Assembly: GCA_039934475.1 (NCBI GenBank)
Contig: JBDTMC010000151.1
Coordinates: 1 to 15,462, forward strand
From: JBDTMC01 sp039934475
GTDB taxonomy: Bacteria > Acidobacteriota > Terriglobia > Bryobacterales > Bryobacteraceae
Direction of reading: 5' to 3'
DNA: 15,462 nucleotides
Positions 1 to 5,616 of the stretch are shown piece after piece (positions within the stretch are counted from its first letter, which is position 1; each line of letters begins with the position of its first letter). The notes below the pieces were generated by a model. The model ran no database searches and was not told the origin of the DNA. It was given only the letters and a program-made list of their open reading frames with translations. The position numbers were made by a program, and so were the translations under genes.

Positions 1-1
1 A

Positions 2-508
2 GTGGGGATCATCGGCGTCGGCGGATTGGGGCACATGGCCGTGAAGTTCGCCGCCGCCTACGGCTGCCACGTCACCGCGTTTACGTCCAGCGAGAGCAAG
101 TTCGATGAGGCGAAGGGTTTCGGCGCGCACCAGGTTGTGTCTAGTAGAGACTCCGCCGCGATCAACAAGCTCGCGGGCAGCTTCGACCTCCTGATCAGTA
201 CCGTCAACGTAAAGCTCGATTGGGATGCGATGATCGGCGCCCTCGCGCCAAACGGCCGCCTGCATGTCGTCGGCGCAGTGCTGGAGCCGATCCCGGTCGT
301 CGCCTTCTCGCTGATTATGCAGCAGCGTAGCGTCTCAGGTTCGCCCACTGGCTCGCCCGTTGACATAGGGACAATGCTCGATTTCGCGGCGCTGCACAAT
401 GTGGCTCCGCAGACGGAGCACTACCCCATGAGCCATATCAACGAAGCCTTCGCCCGGCTGGAATCAGGCAAGGCCCGCTACCGCATCGTGCTCGACGCGG
501 ACTTCTGA
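2..508 (+). CDS. Zinc-type NAD(P)-dependent alcohol dehydrogenase, C-terminal part (5' end outside window)
   Basis: This is the cofactor-binding and C-terminal half of a medium-chain (zinc-type) alcohol dehydrogenase, most like the cinnamyl-alcohol dehydrogenase/YahK-type branch. Such cytosolic enzymes interconvert alcohols and aldehydes using NAD(P)H. The visible protein opens with the Rossmann dinucleotide loop GVGGLGH, followed by a beta strand and TSSESK, where NADP-preferring members bind the 2'-phosphate. It ends with the usual Y-P-M-S-x-I-N-E-A-F helix and a family-like tail. About 168 residues are present against roughly 330-350 in the family. The GroES-like zinc-binding N-terminal half should therefore lie to the left of the window, and the GTG at position 2 is not a true start. 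The stop is 20 bp before the SDR gene, which suggests co-transcription. The substrate cannot be read from the sequence. Confidence 0.9.
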   Translation: MGIIGVGGLGHMAVKFAAAYGCHVTAFTSSESKFDEAKGFGAHQVVSSRDSAAINKLAGSFDLLISTVNVKLDWDAMIGALAPNGRLHVVGAVLEPIPVVAFSLIMQQRSVSGSPTGSPVDIGTMLDFAALHNVAPQTEHYPMSHINEAFARLESGKARYRIVLDADF

Positions 509-528
509 CCACTGGACACCGGCAATCC

Positions 529-1254
529 ATGACCAAGTCAAAGACCGTCATCGTGACCGGAGCCTCCCAGGGGATCGGCGCGGGAATCGTGAACGCGTTT
601 GTGCAACGCGGGTTTAACGTCGTTGCCAACTCCCGTAAAGTGAGTCAATCGACGGAAGTGGCGGCTTCGGATAACGTCGCCCTGGTTGACGGGCACATTG
701 GCGAGCCCGCAACGGCCGCTAGGATCGTTCAGACGGCGCTGTCCCGCTTCCAGTCGATCGACGTTCTGGTCAACAACGCCGGCATCTTTTTCAACAAGCC
801 GTTTACGGACTACACGGCGCAGGACTTCGAGTCGCTCGTCTCCACGAACCTGGAGGGATTCCTGTACGTGACTCAACTCGCCATCAAGCAGATGTTGGCG
901 CAGAAGGCGGGCGGGAGCATCGTGACCATCACGGCGGCACTGGCTCGCAACCCCATCCGCGGCGTGCCTGCGTCAGTGCCGATGATTATGAAGGGAGGCC
1001 TGGAAACGGTAACCCAGCACCTCGCCATGGAATACGCCAAAGACAACATTCGAGTGAATGCGGTCGCGCCCGGCGTCGTCTACACGCCTCTCCACCGGGA
1101 CACGCCAAAGGACGTGATGGAAGGTCTCTCGCCGATGGGACGGCCTTCCACCGTCGCTGAAATCACAGACGCGGTGATGTACCTCACCGATGCGGCCACG
1201 GTGACGGGGCACATTTTGTACGTCGATGGGGGCTCTCACTTCGGAAGATGGTAG
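529..1254 (+). CDS. SDR-family oxidoreductase-like protein lacking the canonical catalytic Tyr
   Basis: The 241-residue protein has the short-chain dehydrogenase/reductase fold. The TGASQGIG cofactor loop is at residues 10-17, NNAG at 82-85, the N-I-R-V-N-A-V-A-P-G segment at 173-182, and a YVDGG C-terminal motif near 231-235. Classical SDRs use Ser-Tyr-Lys, with Tyr four residues before Lys. Here the Lys is present (K155 in MIMKGG), but the Tyr position is Pro151. The strand that normally ends in the catalytic Ser reads IVTITAAL, with no Ser. Cofactor binding looks intact, while classical dehydrogenase chemistry is doubtful. It may use other residues or have a non-catalytic or altered role. 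The ATG lies 20 bp after the alcohol dehydrogenase stop and has no clear Shine-Dalgarno. It stops 17 bp before the ridA-like gene, so an operon is likely. Substrate unknown. Confidence 0.9.
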   Translation: MTKSKTVIVTGASQGIGAGIVNAFVQRGFNVVANSRKVSQSTEVAASDNVALVDGHIGEPATAARIVQTALSRFQSIDVLVNNAGIFFNKPFTDYTAQDFESLVSTNLEGFLYVTQLAIKQMLAQKAGGSIVTITAALARNPIRGVPASVPMIMKGGLETVTQHLAMEYAKDNIRVNAVAPGVVYTPLHRDTPKDVMEGLSPMGRPSTVAEITDAVMYLTDAATVTGHILYVDGGSHFGRW

Positions 1255-1260
1255 TGGATT

Positions 1261-1265
1261 GGAGG
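1261..1265 (+). promoter_or_regulatory. Ribosome binding site of the RidA-family gene
   Basis: A perfect GGAGG lies 6 nt before the ATG at 1272. It fixes that codon as the start and argues against the in-frame GTG/ATG-like codons from 1248 onward, which overlap the end of the SDR gene. Confidence 0.75.
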
Positions 1266-1271
1266 TGCCTT

Positions 1272-1745
1272 ATGACAACAAAAGCAACGGCTGAAGAACG
1301 TCTCACTGGACTCGGGATTCAACTGCCCCATCCGCCAACGCCATTTGGGGCCTACGTGCCTGCCGTTCAAACGGGCAACCTGCTCTTCCTGAGTGGGATG
1401 CTCGCCACTGCTGGCCACCAGGCAACGGCAGTAGGCATCGTGGGGCAAGATCTCGACGTGGATGGAGGGCGGAAAGCGGCATTAACTGCGGCACTCAATG
1501 CGATTGCACTCACACAGAAGCAGCTCGGCTCATTGAATCGGGTGAAGCAAGTCGTCAGGCTCGGCGTGTATGTCGCGGCAACGCCCGAATTCACCGACCA
1601 TGCGAAGGTCGCCGATGGCGCGTCTGAGTTGTTCCGCGATGTCTTCGGCGAAAATGCCGTCTCGTCACGCCTTGTCATCGGTGTCTCGAGCCTTCCTCTC
1701 GGTTCGCCGGTGGAATTGGAGGTAATCCTTGAGGTGTCGGCGTGA
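1272..1745 (+). CDS. RidA family protein (YjgF/YER057c/UK114)
   Basis: A 157-residue member of the RidA/YjgF superfamily, small trimeric cytosolic proteins. The archetype hydrolyses reactive enamine/imine intermediates made by PLP enzymes. Visible family features are the strand N-L-L-F-L-S-G-M near residues 36-43, the A-A-L-x-A-L-N-A-I helix near 69-78, the V-x-R-L-G-V-Y-V-A strand near 94-102, and the C-terminal S-S-R-L-V-I-G-V-x-x-L-P segment. R133 falls where RidA proteins carry the carboxylate-binding Arg, and PVELEVILEV follows. It is longer than the roughly 130-residue archetype, mainly from an N-terminal extension and a longer loop, so it may belong to another Rid subfamily with a different substrate. 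The ATG at 1272 is chosen for its GGAGG. It is the last gene of the adh-SDR-ridA cassette. Confidence 0.9.
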   Translation: MTTKATAEERLTGLGIQLPHPPTPFGAYVPAVQTGNLLFLSGMLATAGHQATAVGIVGQDLDVDGGRKAALTAALNAIALTQKQLGSLNRVKQVVRLGVYVAATPEFTDHAKVADGASELFRDVFGENAVSSRLVIGVSSLPLGSPVELEVILEVSA

Positions 1746-1776
1746 TGCCCGTTGGATGCCCGCTGGGCGATCTCTG

Positions 1777-3120
1777 TTATTGATGCCGGTGCTCCGTTTT
1801 CAATGGCCCCGGGAAGCTGATCAGATCCCCGCGCGTCTTGCCGTCCACCGTAATCCGCGCCAGCGTGTAAACCGTGCCGTCATTCCCAACAGCGATGCTA
1901 TTTACATAGGTAGGCCGCGATCCGTCCGGTAGAAACACCGAACCGCTGTCGCGATAGGTCCCCGTCTTCAAGTCGTAGGTCACCAGGTGCAGGTCTTCCA
2001 TGCCTTTGGCTTCGCCCTTTGCCGTGGATTCTTTCCCCGCCACCCGGTGCCCGTTCTCGTAGATCGGACCGCCCGTCAAGTAATGAATCGTGTGGCCGTC
2101 CGCCGCCAGCGTGAAGCCCAGATACCCGTAGCTGAACTGGTCGAACATCCCGCTTGCCTTAGACGCACGGCTGGTGATCCGGTCCAACACTTCCACGCGT
2201 TCGGCACGCGGATCGAACCGGAACAGATACCCCGAGTTGCCATGAACCCCAACGATCGCCGCATCCGCCTCTGACCAAACCGTCTGCCGCCAGTTGTACC
2301 CCATGTGGCCCGGCGAGGCCGGATCGTAGAGCCCGAAGTAGTCCTTGCGTAGGTTATCGCCCGTCACCGTTTCAATCGCATCGCGGTCATAGCGGTAGCG
2401 GAAAATCGTTCCAGTGGAGTTCGTGAAATACACCGAACCATCGCGCGGATCGATAGTGAGTGACCGGCAAATTGTCTGGTAATTCGGTCCCTGCACCGAC
2501 TCACCCTGGTTCGCAATGCCGCCCAGATTCCGCAATGACTTCGTTTTCAGGTCGTACCGCAGGAACAGTCCCGTGGGCCAGGTGATTCCATAGAGCCGTC
2601 CTCGCTGCGTGTCCATATTCATCGTGATGATCCCCTCGCCATTCGGAGCCAGCGCGAGGTTCTCATAACGACCTGTCTTCACGTCATAGGAGAGGAAGTG
2701 CCCTCCCGGATAGGGCTTGTAGCCCGCGGGCGGCTTCCCCATCGTCTCCATCCCATCCTCGATCGAGTAATACCCGACGTGGGTCGCGAAATAGAGTTTT
2801 TCGCCCGCATCCACGAAGTTCACATGACTCTTCCCTTGCGGGATCGCCTTCAGCCCCTTCTCCCCGCAGGCTTCCGTCAAATCGCCAAGGTGCCGGATCT
2901 TTTTTTCCGCCGGATGGTACACGTACATCTGTGCTCCGGTGTCCAACGATTCCGTGCTCAAAACGTAGTAAATGCGGCCGTCCGAAGCCCTCGAAATGGC
3001 GTTGTAGCTGTCATGACTGATGGCCAGCCCCGAATCATGAACTTCGGCCGCGATTCGATCTCCAGCCTCCGCCGTCAGCGTTCCAGACACCATAAGCATC
3101 ACCAGACATTCCCTGATCAT
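1777..3120 (-). CDS. Secreted propeller-like repeat protein of unknown function
   Basis: I do not recognise a named family. The 447-residue protein starts with a probable signal peptide (residues 1-19, ending A-E-A before Gly20). The mature part repeats a pattern of two short strands with an aromatic/Asp turn, typical of beta-propeller blades. Examples are FLSYDVKTGRYENL (142-155), FLRYDLKTKSLRNLG (186-200), IFRYRYDRDAIETV (239-252), LFRFDPRAERVEVL (299-312) and LVTYDLKTGTYRDSG (379-393). Several hydrophobic strands of the VYFTN or IYYVL type lie between them, so five to seven blades are plausible. No catalytic motif is evident. The start at 3120 is preferred over an upstream GTG at 3168 because it gives a clean signal peptide and has AAGGA 8 nt upstream. 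The gene diverges from the sulfatase and converges on ridA with a 31-bp gap that holds no terminator-like hairpin. A role in binding or processing an extracellular substrate is inference. Confidence 0.8.
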   Translation of the reverse strand: MIRECLVMLMVSGTLTAEAGDRIAAEVHDSGLAISHDSYNAISRASDGRIYYVLSTESLDTGAQMYVYHPAEKKIRHLGDLTEACGEKGLKAIPQGKSHVNFVDAGEKLYFATHVGYYSIEDGMETMGKPPAGYKPYPGGHFLSYDVKTGRYENLALAPNGEGIITMNMDTQRGRLYGITWPTGLFLRYDLKTKSLRNLGGIANQGESVQGPNYQTICRSLTIDPRDGSVYFTNSTGTIFRYRYDRDAIETVTGDNLRKDYFGLYDPASPGHMGYNWRQTVWSEADAAIVGVHGNSGYLFRFDPRAERVEVLDRITSRASKASGMFDQFSYGYLGFTLAADGHTIHYLTGGPIYENGHRVAGKESTAKGEAKGMEDLHLVTYDLKTGTYRDSGSVFLPDGSRPTYVNSIAVGNDGTVYTLARITVDGKTRGDLISFPGPLKTEHRHQ

Positions 3121-3145
3121 GTTCCAAATCCTTGCCGACGATACC

Positions 3146-3173
3146 ACACCGTGCCCGATTCCCAGCACGGTGT
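3146..3173. repeat. Perfect 9-bp inverted repeat in the divergent intergenic region
   Basis: The arms ACACCGTGC (3146-3154) and GCACGGTGT (3165-3173) are exact reverse complements separated by 10 nt. Three further outer pairs (GAT/ATC) match after a 3-nt mismatch. It sits 26 bp upstream of the propeller gene start and about 113 bp upstream of the sulfatase start. A dimeric regulator operator or a leader-RNA hairpin are both possible. The geometry is seen; the function is inferred. Confidence 0.5.
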
Positions 3174-3179
3174 ATCATC

Positions 3180-3231
3180 AAGGTACCGAAGCAAAGGAAT
3201 ACGGGAAGGTACCGAAGCAAAGGAATACGGG
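3180..3231. repeat. Perfect 26-bp tandem duplication upstream of the sulfatase gene
   Basis: Two identical, directly adjacent 26-bp units (3180-3205 and 3206-3231) begin AAGGTACCGAAG and end GGAATACGGG. A shorter, imperfect echo (CAAAGTATACGG) occurs at about 3268-3279, overlapping the sulfatase ribosome binding site. The units lie between the divergent starts, 54 bp before the sulfatase start. They may be a recent slippage duplication or iterated binding sites. Confidence 0.85.
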
Positions 3232-3275
3232 CCAAGCCATGGCGTGCGAATGGCGGCCGCTTCGCCAAAGTATAC

Positions 3276-3280
3276 GGAGG
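3276..3280 (+). promoter_or_regulatory. Ribosome binding site of the sulfatase gene
   Basis: GGAGG lies 5 nt before the GTG at 3286. It supports this GTG over the in-frame ATG at 3250, which lacks a Shine-Dalgarno. It also explains why the long upstream open frame back to 2698, which overlaps the opposite-strand gene, should not be counted as coding. Confidence 0.7.
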
Positions 3281-3285
3281 GTGTA

Positions 3286-5046
3286 GTGTCACAATCGGCA
3301 AACGCGGTCACGCGGCGGACATTTCTGGGAGGCGTGGCGGCAGGCATCCTCAGCGCCCAGGAGGCGACTGCTCCCGCGGCACCCCTGGTCAACCCGAACA
3401 TTCTGGTGATTATCGTCGATCAGATGCGCTTCCCCACATGGTTGAACGCGCAGCAGTCGCAAACCTACGTTTCCTCGGTGATCCCCAATATCTACAAGAA
3501 CATTATCAGCAAGTCAGTTTCGTTCACGCAGTACTACACGGCGGCCGCCTTTTGCACGCCAGCGCGGTCCACGCTGCTTACCGGGCTCTACGCGGCGCAG
3601 ACCGCGATGTTCGTCACGTCAGATACTTCAGCACCCAGTCTCGATCCCGCATTTCCCACCTGGGGCAAGGCTCTGCCCACCCTCAATCCGGCCTACGCGG
3701 ATCGGATGTGGTGGTTCGGGAAATGGCATCTATCGGCCTTCGATCCGCAATCCGATCCGCTCGCCGCCTACGGATTCCGCACCAGCCAGTATCCCGGTCC
3801 GCAGGCCGGTTCGCCGAATGGATGGCCGAATGAGGGCACAGACGGAGGCGTGTTCACCGAGGCCGGCACCTATAACGGGCGCACTTTTGCCAGCGACGCA
3901 GAAATTGTAGACGACTTCACAAGCTGGGCCGGCGCACAGGCTTCGTCGGCGCCGTGGTGCGCCACGGTGAGTCTCCTCAATCCGCATGATATCTTTCGTT
4001 ATCCGAACTGGTTGAATCCCACGCTCTATCCGCAGTTGGCGGCATCGTCACTCACCGATGCTCACTTTCCCCCTCCTTCCGAGGTGCGCTTCCCGCTCTA
4101 CAGCGGCCTCCCATCGCCCTGGAACTTTGAGCAACCCTCGCCCACGGGAGTGAAGCCTCCGTTCCAATATTCCCACTGGCAGTTCTTGAACAAGATCAGC
4201 GGCCAGATGACGACGGATGCCGCATGGGTGAACATGCTGAACACCTACTATGGCTTGATGAAAGCGGTGGACGCCCAGATCGGTCGCGTCTTCGCCGCAC
4301 TGCCCCAAGCCGTGTTGGACAACACCGTCGTGATCTTCTTGTCCGATCACGGGGAACATTGCGGCTCACATGGCCAGCGTGGCAAAGGGGGCGGAGTCTA
4401 CGAAGAAAGCATGCACACGCCGTTTTACGTGCGGTATCCCTCCGTCGCGGCGGGCAAGCGGGCACAATTGGTGTCGTCCGTCGATCTGTTCGGATTGATT
4501 TGCGATCTTGGCACACAAGGGGCGGGAACGTGGAGAACCAGCAATCCGGACTTGGTGACACGTGAGTCCATCCACAAGTTCATTTTCAACCCTGCTGCGC
4601 TGGAGTCGCACCGGCTGATCACGGTGGCCGGAGCCAAACAGCCCTTTATTCTGCATACCGTCGATGAGAACGAGAGTGTTTCGGCTACCGACACCACCAT
4701 GCGCAATCACATCATCGGGCTGCGCCTGAAGACCACGGCGACACAGCCGGGAGCGAAATACGCAACCTATTCGCATTGGGCCTCCTGCACCGTGCAGCCG
4801 GACGGCACCGGTGTCGACGAAGAGTTCTACGACTACGGCAACACGCTGCTGAACAAGTCCGAGCTAGGGAACAATATTTCCACCACGGATGCGGCCAGTC
4901 AGGCTGTACTGAGCGCCATGCGAAACGCGCTTCGATCGCTGGTCCCGCGCGAGCTGAACCGGCCTTTGGTAGGCTCTGGATTACAGGCCGCATTGACGGC
5001 GGCCCAGTCCCGTTACTTCGCCTATCTTGGTCAGTGTGGCGTCTAA
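3286..5046 (+). CDS. Tat-exported type I (formylglycine) sulfatase
   Basis: A 586-residue sulfatase of the alkaline-phosphatase-like superfamily, which hydrolyses sulfate esters such as those on polysaccharides. The N-terminus has a twin-arginine signal (TRRTFLGG, residues 9-16) before a hydrophobic A/G-rich stretch, so it should be exported folded to the periplasm or beyond. Active-site features are the metal ligand D45 in IIVDQM, the C90-T-P-A-R94 motif with STLLTG, the F-G-K-W-H segment near 144-148, NPHD near 232-235, and SDHGEH near 353-358, with K367 downstream. C90 is the residue that a formylglycine-generating enzyme or anaerobic maturase would convert. No maturase gene is in the window. 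Length is normal for the family. The GTG start is chosen for its GGAGG and because it places the Tat motif at the N-terminus. The gene diverges from the secreted propeller gene, so shared control and a common extracellular substrate are plausible. The substrate is unknown. Confidence 0.93.
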   Translation: MSQSANAVTRRTFLGGVAAGILSAQEATAPAAPLVNPNILVIIVDQMRFPTWLNAQQSQTYVSSVIPNIYKNIISKSVSFTQYYTAAAFCTPARSTLLTGLYAAQTAMFVTSDTSAPSLDPAFPTWGKALPTLNPAYADRMWWFGKWHLSAFDPQSDPLAAYGFRTSQYPGPQAGSPNGWPNEGTDGGVFTEAGTYNGRTFASDAEIVDDFTSWAGAQASSAPWCATVSLLNPHDIFRYPNWLNPTLYPQLAASSLTDAHFPPPSEVRFPLYSGLPSPWNFEQPSPTGVKPPFQYSHWQFLNKISGQMTTDAAWVNMLNTYYGLMKAVDAQIGRVFAALPQAVLDNTVVIFLSDHGEHCGSHGQRGKGGGVYEESMHTPFYVRYPSVAAGKRAQLVSSVDLFGLICDLGTQGAGTWRTSNPDLVTRESIHKFIFNPAALESHRLITVAGAKQPFILHTVDENESVSATDTTMRNHIIGLRLKTTATQPGAKYATYSHWASCTVQPDGTGVDEEFYDYGNTLLNKSELGNNISTTDAASQAVLSAMRNALRSLVPRELNRPLVGSGLQAALTAAQSRYFAYLGQCGV

Positions 5047-5550
5047 CTAAGCTTTCGATGGGGTGGTCAAGCGCTGCCAACACCGCCCAGTTAAGAATCT
5101 AAGAAAACTGAGTTTTCTCGGCTGAATTATCGCCCTAATAAAGGAAACTCAATATCATTGCATTACCAATGAAATTCCACGCGTACCTGCATCGCAGGGG
5201 TGGACTTGAGCCACCCGCACACTGAGCAAGGAATGGGCTAGACGGTCTAGGACGATATTATTAAGAATTGTTCGGCGCTAAAGAACTCAATGGGGATTTA
5301 TGGCGTTATAACTTGACAATTCAATCGCTTTAATTCAAGGTAGATTATAGGGTCTTGGACGCTCGCGAAAAAATGGGCCGGCGATGGCTCTATCTAATTC
5401 TTCTCCCTTACAGTTGCTTCCGTACTTTCCTGCGCCTGCGTGCCGGCGGCCACAAGCCTTCCACTTCCTGGTTATGTCGAAGGGGAGTGCTGAATGTATT
5501 TACGGAATGCCAAGGTTCGATAAACATTTGAAATTAGAAGTTGCATCCGC
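5047..5550. other. A+T-rich intergenic region, no supported gene
   Basis: This roughly 500-bp stretch differs from its surroundings: 5101-5160 is about 35% G+C, while flanking genes are clearly G+C-rich. It holds a small hairpin with AGAAAAC/GTTTTCT arms and a 3-nt loop (5102-5118), and a second weak hairpin with GGGTGG/CCACCC arms (5198-5216). A perfect TTGACA (5313-5318) has no good -10 at 16-18 bp. AATTCAA occurs twice, at 5318-5324 and 5332-5338. Two overlapping short open frames (5373-5531 and 5384-5554) have no Shine-Dalgarno or recognisable product. It most likely carries the 3' end of the sulfatase transcript and the promoter of the Asp-box gene. Confidence 0.6.
5102..5118 (+). terminator. 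Possible weak hairpin terminator after the sulfatase gene
   Basis: Seven-base perfect arms (AGAAAAC and GTTTTCT) flank a TGA loop, starting 56 nt after the sulfatase stop. The right arm supplies four T's, but the stem is A+T-rich and no T-tract follows. It could help end transcription; this is a weak call. Confidence 0.25.
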
Positions 5551-5616
5551 GTGATCTACGGCCCGTCAACACGAATTGTGAATAATTCAAAAGAACGAGT
5601 CGCAGGTGTGGGCGCC

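Noticed and set aside
1743..1776. Possible bidirectional terminator between ridA and the propeller gene
   Set aside because: Only a 4-bp GCCC/GGGC stem and a short direct repeat are present, with no T-tract.
2698..3285. Long + strand extension of the sulfatase frame
   Set aside because: It lies on the opposite strand of the propeller gene, crosses the tandem repeat, and gives Arg/His-rich composition. The Tat signal and GGAGG place the true start at 3286.
5313..5346. TTGACA followed by TAGATT as a sigma-70 promoter
   Set aside because: The -35 is perfect, but the best -10-like hexamer is 22 bp away, too far for a standard promoter. No call beyond a mention in the intergenic entry.
5373..5554. 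Two short overlapping open frames (5373-5531 and 5384-5554)
   Set aside because: They are 52-56 residues, lack a Shine-Dalgarno, and show no motif. A weak hydrophobic start in the first is not enough to call a gene.
5551..5616. GTG starts at 5551, 5578 and 5608 for the Asp-box gene
   Set aside because: They give an N-terminal extension before the signal peptide and have weak or no Shine-Dalgarno. TTG at 5617 explains the sequence better, though not with certainty.
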